This document shows positions 37,705-44,081 of a stretch of DNA of 44,081 nucleotides, one piece after another (positions within the stretch are counted from its first letter, which is position 1; the number at the start of each line of letters is the position of its first letter). A model generated the notes under the pieces. The model searched no databases, was not told the DNA's origin, and saw nothing but the letters and a program-made list of their open reading frames with translations. The DNA lies in the NCBI GenBank assembly GCA_017309145.1, contig JAFLDU010000007.1, forward strand, positions 1 through 44,081, read 5' to 3'. This DNA comes from Zoogloea sp. Lineage in GTDB: Bacteria; Pseudomonadota; Gammaproteobacteria; Burkholderiales; Rhodocyclaceae. Made by a program: the position numbers and the translations under genes.

Positions 37705-37733
37705 CAATGGCCCATATCTTTCAGGAGTTACGC

Positions 37734-38138
37734 ATGAACCTCATTCAGCAACTGGAACAGGAAGAAGTTGCCCGCCTGACCCAAGGCAAGACCATCCCCG
37801 AGTTCGCTCCCGGCGACACCGTGGTGGTGCAAGTCAAGGTGAAGGAAGGCAACCGCGAGCGTCTGCAGGCTTACGAAGGCGTCGTCATCGCCAAGCGTAA
37901 CCGTGGCCTCAACTCCGCTTTCATCGTCCGCAAGATTTCCTCCGGTGAAGGCGTTGAGCGTACTTTCCAGACCTACTCCCCGCTGGTTGCCAGCATCGAA
38001 GTGAAGCGTCGTGGTGACGTGCGTCGTGCCAAGCTCTACTACCTGCGTAGCCGCTCCGGCAAGTCTGCCCGTATCAAGGAAAAGCTGGACTACAAGTCCT
38101 TCGCTGCCAAGGCTGCCGCTGCTGCTGCCAAGGCCTGA
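37734..38138 (+). CDS. rplS: 50S ribosomal protein L19
   Basis: A 134-residue L19 protein ([74 protein letters not shown]). CAGGAG at 37722-37727 fixes the start. The C-terminus has a run of alanines and lysines ([13 protein letters not shown]), somewhat longer than in E. coli L19. Last gene of its operon. Confidence 0.97.
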   Translation: MNLIQQLEQEEVARLTQGKTIPEFAPGDTVVVQVKVKEGNRERLQAYEGVVIAKRNRGLNSAFIVRKISSGEGVERTFQTYSPLVASIEVKRRGDVRRAKLYYLRSRSGKSARIKEKLDYKSFAAKAAAAAAKA

Positions 38139-38152
38139 GTTTTTCCAGGACG

Positions 38153-38184
38153 AAAAAAACGGAACCTTCGGGTTCCGTTTTTTT
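38153..38184. terminator. Bidirectional terminator after rplS
   Basis: A perfect 14-bp stem with a TTCG tetraloop; the GC core is CGGAACC / GGTTCCG, and the outer part is A7 paired with T7, with further T on the plus strand. It ends the rpsP operon and may also serve folE2 on the minus strand. Confidence 0.93.
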
Positions 38185-38248
38185 TTGACCGCGTCACCCC
38201 GCCATCGGGTGAATCCGCCCGGTCTGACGACGGGCAGGGCAGAGGGGG

Positions 38249-39061
38249 TCAGCCGAGGCGCTTGTCCTGTTCGATCAGGGCGTAGGCCGAGTGGTTGTGG
38301 ATGGATTCGAAATTTTCGGATTCGACCACGTAGGCCACCACACGCGGCTCGTCATTGAGGCTGCCGGCCACGTCACGGACCATGTCTTCGACAAACTTGG
38401 GATTGTCGTAAGCCCGCTCGGTCACGAACTTTTCGTCGGGGCGCTTGAGCAGACCGTACAGCTCGCAGGAGGCCTGGGCCTCGACCAGCTGGACCAGCTC
38501 CTCGATCCACAGCAGGTCGTTGGTGACGGTGGTCACCGTGACGTGGGAGCGCTGGTTGTGAGCGCCGTAGGCGGAGATCTTCTTGGAGCAGGGGCAGAGG
38601 CTGGTCACCGGTACCACCACCTTCATGGTGAACTCATAGGCGCCGCCTTCACGGATCTCGCCGATGAAGGTGACCTCGTAGTCCATCAGGCTTTGCACAC
38701 CGGACACCGGAGCGGCCTTGTTGATGAAGTAGGGGAAGGTCATCTCCACGTGACCGGTCTCGGCTTCGAGCTTCTTGACCATCTCGCGCAGCATCGGCTC
38801 GAAGGACTGGACGGAGATCTCCCGCTCGTGGCTGTTGAGGATCTCCACGAAGCGCGACATGTGGGTGCCCTTGAAGTTGTGGGGCAGGCCGACGTACATG
38901 TTGAAGACGGCAATGGTGTGCTGGACGCCGCTGCCGCTCTTGTCCATCACCTTGATGGGATGCCGGATCGACTTGATGCCGACCTTGTTGATGGCGAGGT
39001 GGCGGGAGTCCGCTGAATTCTGTACGTCCGGGATGGGCGTGGGGGTGGCGCACGTGGTCAT
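38249..39061 (-). CDS. folE2: GTP cyclohydrolase FolE2 (type IB)
   Basis: A 270-residue protein of the GCYH-IB family. Marks are [30 protein letters not shown] and the conserved catalytic cysteine region [20 protein letters not shown] (Cys 156 and 158). It converts GTP to dihydroneopterin triphosphate for folate (or queuosine) precursors and can work with metals other than zinc. No Zur-type box is evident in the 88-base gap to dxs. It is the last gene of the minus-strand xseB-ispA-dxs-folE2 run. Confidence 0.94.
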   Translation of the reverse strand: MTTCATPTPIPDVQNSADSRHLAINKVGIKSIRHPIKVMDKSGSGVQHTIAVFNMYVGLPHNFKGTHMSRFVEILNSHEREISVQSFEPMLREMVKKLEAETGHVEMTFPYFINKAAPVSGVQSLMDYEVTFIGEIREGGAYEFTMKVVVPVTSLCPCSKKISAYGAHNQRSHVTVTTVTNDLLWIEELVQLVEAQASCELYGLLKRPDEKFVTERAYDNPKFVEDMVRDVAGSLNDEPRVVAYVVESENFESIHNHSAYALIEQDKRLG

Positions 39062-39149
39062 GGTTGCACTGTTCTCAAAGATCTCGTTGGGGAATGGGGA
39101 TCTGTCGGCCCCCTTGATCGTCCGATCCTAACATTCCCGACAAAAGCGC

Positions 39150-41048
39150 TCAACTATTCGACGGATAGGCGGCTTCAATCCGTTGCGTGATGCTGGCGGC
39201 GTCGAGGCCGATCTCGGCCAGCAGCTGGGTCTGGTCGCCGTGGTCGATGAAGCGGTCGGGCAGGCCGAGCTGAAGCACCCGGGTGGTCACGCCGGCCTCA
39301 TGGAGGACGCGTGCGACCTCGGTGCCGACACCGCCGATCACTGCGTTTTCCTCGAGGGTGACGAGGAGTTCATGGCGCCCGGCGAGATCGAGTATCAGAT
39401 CCCGGTCGATGGGTTTGGCGAAGCGCATGTTCGCCACGGTAGCGTCGAGCTTTTCGCCGACCTGCAGGGCGGTCCCGAGCAGGCTGCCGAAGGCGAGCAA
39501 CGCGGTCTTGTGGCCTTCCCGGCGGACTTCACCTTTGCCGATCGTCACCCCGGTCATGGCGGTCTGCGGCGTCACGCCCAGGCCGCTGCCGCGGGGGTAG
39601 CGTACGGCGGTGGGGCCATCGTGCTGGTAGGCCGTGTAGAGCATCTGCCGGCATTCGTTCTCGTCGGCCGGGCAGAAGATCGTGAGGTTTGGGACGCACA
39701 GCAGGTAAGACAGGTCGAAGGCGCCATGATGGGTGGCGCCGTCTGCGCCCACCAGGCCGGCGCGGTCGATTGCCATCATGACCGGCAGGTTCTGCAGGGC
39801 GATGTCGTGGATCAGCTGGTCATAGGCTCGCTGCAGGAAGGTGGAGTAGATCGCCACCACAGGCTTGAAGCCTTCACAGGCCAGGCCGGCTCCGAAAGTG
39901 AGGGCATGCTGCTCGGCGATACCCACGTCGTAGTAGCGGTCCGGGTATTCCTGGGCAAAGCGCACCATGCCCGAACCTTCACGCATGGCCGGGGTGATGG
40001 CGACGAGCTTGCGGTCTGCCGCCGCCATGTCGCAGAGCCAGTCACCGAAGACCTGGGTGTAGGTGAGCTTGCCGCCGCCCTTGCTGTCCTTGCCGGCGGG
40101 AATGCCTGCGGTGTGATCGAACTTGGAGACGCCGTGGTACAGGATGGGGTCGGCTTCGGCCAGCTTGTAGCCCTGACCCTTGCGGGTGATCACGTGCAGG
40201 AACTGGGGGCCCTTGAGGGTACGCAGGTTCTGCAGGGTGGGGAGCAGGGCTTCCAGATCGTGGCCGTCGATCGGACCGATGTAGTTGAAGCCGAACTCCT
40301 CGAACATCGTGCCCGGCATGACCATGCCCTTGACGTGTTCTTCCGTGCGTTTGGCCAGCTCGAAAACGGGCGGGGGGAGGTTCTCGAGGAAACGCTTGCC
40401 GATCTTGCGGGCGCCGTTGTAGATGCGCCCCGAGAGCAGCCGGGAGAGGTGCTTGTTGAGGGCTCCGACCGGCGGCGAGATGGACATCTCGTTGTCGTTG
40501 AGGATGACCAGCAGATTGGTGTCGTGGATGTCGCCCGCGTTGTTGAGCGCCTCGAAGGCCATGCCGGCCGACATCGCGCCGTCACCGATCACCGCGATGG
40601 CGCGCCGGTCCTCGCCGCGCAGGCGGGCGGCTTCGGCCATGCCGAGGGCGGCAGAGATCGAGGTGGAGGAGTGGGCGGTGCCAAAGGTGTCGTAGGTGCT
40701 TTCGCAGCGGCGCGGGAAGCCCGAGATGCCCTGGTACTGGCGCAGGCTGGCCATGCCCTCGCGGCGTCCGGTGAGGATCTTGTGGGCGTAGGTCTGGTGC
40801 CCGACATCCCAGACGATGCGGTCGTCGGGCGTCTGGAAGACGTAATGGAGGGCGATGGTCAGCTCGACGGTGCCGAGGTTGGACGACAGGTGGCCGCCAG
40901 TGCGGGAGACCGAGTCGATCAGGAAGCTGCGCAGTTCGTCGGCCAGCTGGGGGAGCTGGTCCGGGTCGAGCTTGCGCAGGTCCGCGGGCGACGCGATGCT
41001 GCCGAGCAGGCTGGCGCGGGGTGAGGCGGGCTGCGTTCCGAGGGGCAT
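39150..41048 (-). CDS. dxs: 1-deoxy-D-xylulose-5-phosphate synthase
   Basis: A 632-residue transketolase-like enzyme. The thiamine diphosphate motif is [19 protein letters not shown] to [19 protein letters not shown]; other marks are [37 protein letters not shown] and [20 protein letters not shown]. It condenses pyruvate and glyceraldehyde 3-phosphate, the entry to the MEP isoprenoid pathway. It lies 45 bases after ispA. Confidence 0.96.
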   Translation of the reverse strand: MPLGTQPASPRASLLGSIASPADLRKLDPDQLPQLADELRSFLIDSVSRTGGHLSSNLGTVELTIALHYVFQTPDDRIVWDVGHQTYAHKILTGRREGMASLRQYQGISGFPRRCESTYDTFGTAHSSTSISAALGMAEAARLRGEDRRAIAVIGDGAMSAGMAFEALNNAGDIHDTNLLVILNDNEMSISPPVGALNKHLSRLLSGRIYNGARKIGKRFLENLPPPVFELAKRTEEHVKGMVMPGTMFEEFGFNYIGPIDGHDLEALLPTLQNLRTLKGPQFLHVITRKGQGYKLAEADPILYHGVSKFDHTAGIPAGKDSKGGGKLTYTQVFGDWLCDMAAADRKLVAITPAMREGSGMVRFAQEYPDRYYDVGIAEQHALTFGAGLACEGFKPVVAIYSTFLQRAYDQLIHDIALQNLPVMMAIDRAGLVGADGATHHGAFDLSYLLCVPNLTIFCPADENECRQMLYTAYQHDGPTAVRYPRGSGLGVTPQTAMTGVTIGKGEVRREGHKTALLAFGSLLGTALQVGEKLDATVANMRFAKPIDRDLILDLAGRHELLVTLEENAVIGGVGTEVARVLHEAGVTTRVLQLGLPDRFIDHGDQTQLLAEIGLDAASITQRIEAAYPSNS

Positions 41049-41093
41049 TCCGGGTTACCGGGTCGTTAATGGGTGTTCTTTGGGGCGGCTCAA

Positions 41094-42005
41094 TCAGAAC
41101 TGACGGCGGATGATGAAGCGCGTGAGTTCCGAGAGGCGCTGGCCGGCGTCGCCGAAGGGGGCGAGGCGGGCGAGGGCATCCTGGCACATTTCCTCGGCAA
41201 GCTCTCGGGCACGCGCGACGCCCAGCAGGCTCACATAGGTGGGCTTGTCGTTGGCGGCGTCCTTGCCGGCGGTCTTGCCGAGGGTGGCGGTGTCGGCCTC
41301 GGTGTCGAGGATGTCATCCACCACCTGGAAGAGCAGGCCGATGACCTTGCCCACGTGGTCCAGCGTATCCATCGCCGATCCGTCGAGGACCTGGCCACAC
41401 TGGGCGCCCAGGGCCACGGAGGCCCGGATCAGGGCGCCGGTCTTGTGGATGTGCATGAATTCGAGTTCTGCCAGGGTCAGCTGCAGCCCGACCGAGGCGA
41501 GGTCGATGGCCTGGCCGCCGGCCATACCCCTGGAGCCCGTGGCAATCGCCAGCTGGCGGATCATGCCGAGCTGACGCACCGGGTCGTCGCACAGGGGGGC
41601 GTCGGCGACATGCTGGAAAGCCAGGGTCTGCAGGGCGTCGCCGACCAGCAGGGCGGTGGCTTCATCGAACTGCACATGCACCGTGGGCTTGCCCCGCCGA
41701 AGGACGTCGTCGTCCATGCAGGGCATGTCGTCATGAACCAGCGAATAGGCGTGGATCATCTCGAGGGCGCAGGCCGCCCGGTCGAGGCGTTCGGGGGCGG
41801 CGCCGGTGAGCTGCCCGGCGGCATGGACCAGCAGGGGGCGGACGCGCTTGCCACCACCGAGCACGGCGTAGCGCATGGCTTCGTGCAGGCGGGTGGGGGC
41901 GATGTCTGCGGACGGCAGGGCCCGGTCGAGGGCATCTTCGGTACGGGCCTGGATGTCGGCCATCCACAGGCCGAAGTGCTTCTGGGCAGCGCGGTTGTCA
42001 CTCAT
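41094..42005 (-). CDS. ispA: Polyprenyl (farnesyl) diphosphate synthase
   Basis: A 303-residue trans-prenyltransferase. The first Asp-rich motif is HDDMPCMDDDVLRRGKPT (Asp 92 to 100) with the insert of two residues typical of bacterial farnesyl synthases; the second is VVDDILD (Asp 230, 231, 234). GGGKRVRPLL is also present. It makes farnesyl diphosphate for ubiquinone, undecaprenyl and related lipids. It overlaps xseB by 8 bases and precedes dxs, so the operon joins synthesis of the C5 unit with its elongation. Confidence 0.94.
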   Translation of the reverse strand: MSDNRAAQKHFGLWMADIQARTEDALDRALPSADIAPTRLHEAMRYAVLGGGKRVRPLLVHAAGQLTGAAPERLDRAACALEMIHAYSLVHDDMPCMDDDVLRRGKPTVHVQFDEATALLVGDALQTLAFQHVADAPLCDDPVRQLGMIRQLAIATGSRGMAGGQAIDLASVGLQLTLAELEFMHIHKTGALIRASVALGAQCGQVLDGSAMDTLDHVGKVIGLLFQVVDDILDTEADTATLGKTAGKDAANDKPTYVSLLGVARARELAEEMCQDALARLAPFGDAGQRLSELTRFIIRRQF

Positions 42006-42219
42006 GGTGCGGGGCCTCCGGGGCGGCGGCTTCGATCACGCGGATGCTCTGCTCCGCGTGTGACAGCAGATCCTGGCACTGCCGCAGCAGCTGGGTGCCA
42101 CGCTGGTAGGCGGCGAGCGCCTGGTCGAGGGGAAGCTGGCCGTTTTCCATTTCCTGAACGATGGATTCCAGTTCGGAAACAGCTGTTTCGAAACTCGGTG
42201 ACTTGGAGTTCTTGACCAT
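41998..42219 (-). CDS. xseB: Exodeoxyribonuclease VII small subunit
   Basis: A 73-residue helical protein with the XseB pattern SFETAVSELESIVQEMENGQL and PLDQALAAYQRGTQLLRQCQ. It pairs with XseA to form the nuclease that degrades single-stranded DNA. Its gene leads the xseB-ispA-dxs operon as in many proteobacteria and overlaps ispA by 8 bases. Confidence 0.93.
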   Translation of the reverse strand: MVKNSKSPSFETAVSELESIVQEMENGQLPLDQALAAYQRGTQLLRQCQDLLSHAEQSIRVIEAAAPEAPHHE

Positions 42220-42251
42220 GCTCGGCCGGATTCAGACGTGGGGAAACCGTA

Positions 42252-42281
42252 AAAATAGCCTATGGCCGGGCTTCAGGTCAA
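42252..42281 (-). promoter_or_regulatory. Predicted promoter of the xseB-ispA-dxs-folE2 operon
   Basis: On the minus strand TTGACC (42281-42276) and TATTTT (42257-42252) are spaced by 18 bases. Transcription would start near 42245, 26 bases before the xseB ATG. It lies nearly back-to-back with the candidate promoter of the oxygenase gene. Confidence 0.45.
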
Positions 42282-42292
42282 ACGCGTAATAC

Positions 42293-42298
42293 TATAGA
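42293..42298 (+). promoter_or_regulatory. Possible -10 element for the Rieske oxygenase gene
   Basis: TATAGA within GTAATACTATAGAAT matches a sigma-70 -10 box well, but only poor -35 candidates lie 16-18 bases upstream (GCTTCA or CTTCAG near 42270). A regulator may be needed. The leader would be about 45 bases. Confidence 0.4.
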
Positions 42299-42347
42299 AT
42301 CCCGTGTTTAACGTTTCGGGCTTTCGCTTTGAATCAGGGGGTTCGGG

Positions 42348-43454
42348 ATGTCTGACATCGCTTCTCAGGCACTTCTCTCGCCGGCTGCCAGCCAGCTGCC
42401 GGTATCGTGGTATTTCGACGAAAAAATCTTCGAATTGGAGAAACGACTCCTCTTCGATGCCGGTCCCGGCTACGTCGGCCACGAGCTGATGGTGCCGGAA
42501 GTCAATCAGTACCGCTCCCTCGAGTGGGCGGACCACGCGCGGCTGCTGATCAACCGCGAGGACGGTTTCTACCAGATGTCCAACATCTGCCGTCATCGCC
42601 AGGCGATCATGCTCCAGGGGTCCGGCACGGCCGAGCGGAACATCGTCTGCCCGATCCACCGCTGGACCTACAACCCGGATGGCCTGTTGATCGGTGCGCC
42701 GCATTTTGCCGACAAGCCCTGCCTCAACCTCAAGCGTGACAAGCTCGAGAGCTGGCATGGCCTGCTGTTCAATGGTCCGCGTTCGGCCAACGCCGATCTG
42801 GCGGGGATGCAGGTTGCCAAGGAGCTGGATTTTGCGGGCTACAAGCTCGACAAGGTCGAGATCCACGAGTGCAACTACAACTGGAAGACCTTCATCGAGG
42901 TGTACCTCGAGGACTACCATGTCGTCCCCTTCCACCCGGGCCTCGGCCAGTTCGTCACCTGTGACGACCTGACCTGGCAGTTCGGCGACTGGTATTCGGT
43001 GCAGCGGGTTGGCATCACCTCCCTGCAGAAGCCGGGCTCGCCCACCTACAAGCGCTGGCATGAGTCGGTGCTGGCCTATCACGGTGGCGAGATGCCGAAG
43101 CATGGCGCCATCTGGCTGACCTACTTCCCGAACATCATGGTGGAGTGGTATCCGCACGTGCTGGTGGTCAGCACCCTGATTCCGACGGATGTGCACAAGA
43201 CCACCAATGTGGTCGAGTTCTACTATCCGGAGGACATCCTCGAGTTCGAGCGCGAGTTCGTCGAGGCTGAGCAGGCTGCCTACATGGAGACGGCCATCGA
43301 GGACGACGACATCGGCGAGCGCATGGACCGCGGCCGTCTGGCCCTGCTGCGTGAGGGTCGCAACGAGGTCGGTCCGTACCAGTCGCCCTACGAGGACGGA
43401 ATGCAGCACTTCCACGAGTTCTACCGGCGGATCATGCAGCCGCACATCGGCTGA
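42348..43454 (+). CDS. Rieske-type aromatic ring-hydroxylating oxygenase, alpha subunit family
   Basis: A 368-residue protein. The Rieske [2Fe-2S] ligands are Cys 81 and His 83 (ICRHRQ) and Cys 101 and His 104 (CPIHRW). The catalytic domain carries NWKTFIEVYLEDYHVVPFH: Asn 178, Glu 184, Asp 189 and the iron ligands His 191 and His 196, with the third carboxylate ligand probably in IEDDDIGERM (Asp 319-321). All iron-binding residues are present, so it should be an active oxygenase. No beta subunit, ferredoxin or reductase gene is adjacent. It faces the xseB-ispA-dxs operon. The substrate is unknown. Confidence 0.88.
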   Translation: MSDIASQALLSPAASQLPVSWYFDEKIFELEKRLLFDAGPGYVGHELMVPEVNQYRSLEWADHARLLINREDGFYQMSNICRHRQAIMLQGSGTAERNIVCPIHRWTYNPDGLLIGAPHFADKPCLNLKRDKLESWHGLLFNGPRSANADLAGMQVAKELDFAGYKLDKVEIHECNYNWKTFIEVYLEDYHVVPFHPGLGQFVTCDDLTWQFGDWYSVQRVGITSLQKPGSPTYKRWHESVLAYHGGEMPKHGAIWLTYFPNIMVEWYPHVLVVSTLIPTDVHKTTNVVEFYYPEDILEFEREFVEAEQAAYMETAIEDDDIGERMDRGRLALLREGRNEVGPYQSPYEDGMQHFHEFYRRIMQPHIG

Positions 43455-43473
43455 AACAGCCTGGATTGATCAA

Positions 43474-43503
43474 GAAAATGGGAGCCTCAGGGCTCCCATT
43501 TTC
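43474..43503. terminator. Bidirectional terminator after the Rieske gene
   Basis: A perfect 13-bp stem (GAAAATGGGAGCC / GGCTCCCATTTTC) with a TCAG loop gives a short U-rich tail on both strands, serving the oxygenase gene and the convergent gene at the window end. Confidence 0.85.
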
Positions 43504-43549
43504 ATTGCCTGCGCCGCTGCAGCCCCCTCACCGGGGGCTTTGCTGCAGC

Positions 43550-44081
43550 TCAGCGATTGGACTCGCGGACGATCTTCCACTGACCGTTCTCGAGTTCATA
43601 GTGCAAGGTCTTGGACATGCTGTCGGTGAAGTCGGCGGAGCGGTAGTTCTGCGTGAAGCTGGCTTCCGACGCCGTGGCGGACACGCGGCGTACCGTGATG
43701 CCGTCGACGCTCACGTTGATCTCGCCCGGCTTGGCGAGCCGCTTCTCGCGCTGGCTCAGCCACGCTTCGAGGCTGCCTTGCTCGGGCTTGAAGTTGCTCG
43801 AGTAGAAGGCCTTGTAGCCTTTGAAGTCCTTGGCAGACCAGGCGGCAGCCCAGGCCTTGACCTGTGCCTCCACGCCGCTGGGGGTGGCCGGTGCGGCGGC
43901 CGGTGCGGCCGCCTGGGCGGGCGCCGGAACCGGCAGGGGTACGGCAACGGGCTGTGGACGTCCCTGGAGGGCGCCGACCGTGTCCAGCGGCGGTACTTCC
44001 GGCAGTTCGGTGCTGCATTGCACGGCTTCGTCGGTGGCTTCGCCGCTGGCGGCGGCTTCCTCGGGGGCGTTGCGGCTGACC
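43550..44081 (-). CDS. C-terminal part of a protein with an NTF2/Cds6-like domain (cut by edge)
   Basis: The frame is open from the window edge to the stop at 43550, giving about 176 residues. A low-complexity Ala/Pro linker (VPLPVPAPAQAAAPAAAPA) precedes a globular C-terminal domain of about 110 residues: VKAWAAAWSAKDFKGYKAFY, WLSQREKRLAKPGEINVSVD, ASFTQNYRSADFTDSMSKTL and the ending YELENGQWKIVRESNR. This resembles the NTF2-like domain at the C-terminus of Cds6-type L,D-transpeptidase family or TPR proteins. In-frame GTG (44023) and ATG (44018) exist, but coding-like sequence continues upstream, so the real start is outside. Confidence 0.7.
   Translation of the reverse strand, partial: VSRNAPEEAAASGEATDEAVQCSTELPEVPPLDTVGALQGRPQPVAVPLPVPAPAQAAAPAAAPATPSGVEAQVKAWAAAWSAKDFKGYKAFYSSNFKPEQGSLEAWLSQREKRLAKPGEINVSVDGITVRRVSATASEASFTQNYRSADFTDSMSKTLHYELENGQWKIVRESNR

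Overview
The window is a dense, GC-rich bacterial chromosome segment of housekeeping genes with short intergenic gaps and many stop/start overlaps. I see no insertion sequence, prophage, CRISPR array, tRNA or rRNA. Gene content and order (ilvI-ilvH-ilvC-pssA-leuA; folE2-dxs-ispA-xseB; pepA-holC-unknown-valS; DUF3619/DUF3106 beside ilvI; soxYZ beside moaC; three-gene proton-translocating transhydrogenase) suggest a betaproteobacterium, most likely of the Rhodocyclales (Azospira/Azoarcus/Thauera-like). That placement is inference from gene content, not from a search.

Layout. 1-589 holds the start of pcnB (cut by the window edge). 733-5724 is a glycolate/glyoxylate block: hydroxypyruvate isomerase, then glcD, a 56-codon membrane ORF, glcE and glcF. 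5855-7889 carries a PP2C phosphatase and a convergent corA. 8042-10837 is the pntAA-pntAB-pntB transhydrogenase operon. 10917-12949 (minus) pairs a SixA phosphatase with a CYTH-CHAD protein. 13081-14358 (minus) is moaC-soxY-soxZ; the divergent 14413-16139 holds a BepA-like periplasmic protease and tusA. 16213-21554 (minus) is pepA-holC-unknown-valS. 21662-23814 is lptF-lptG. 23840-25942 (minus) is a sigma factor, DUF3619, DUF3106 and RDD operon, divergent from ilvI-ilvH-ilvC-pssA-leuA (26124-32082). 32100-33061 (minus) is wrbA plus a DUF2069 protein. 33099-34364 is a YihY-family protein, convergent with an unrecognised 495-residue protein carrying PilZ-like motifs. 36065-38138 is the rpsP-rimM-trmD-rplS operon. 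38249-42219 (minus) is xseB-ispA-dxs-folE2, divergent from an orphan Rieske-type oxygenase (42348-43454). The last gene (43550 to the edge, minus) is the C-terminal part of a larger protein.

How the genes fit together. GlcDEF would oxidise glycolate to glyoxylate, and the isomerase would act one or two steps later. PntAA/AB/B couples NADPH formation to the proton gradient, and ilvC and dxs downstream both use NADPH. SoxYZ, TusA and MoaC all touch sulfur carrier chemistry. Dxs and IspA supply isoprenoid precursors next to an oxygenase of unknown substrate.

The best candidates for undescribed biology are: the sigma / single-pass membrane protein / exported LTPEER-repeat protein / RDD operon, whose sigma gene seems to start at CTG; the Rieske oxygenase facing the isoprenoid operon; the small membrane ORF inside the glycolate oxidase operon; the isolated SoxYZ pair with an altered C-terminus; and the 495-residue PilZ-like protein.
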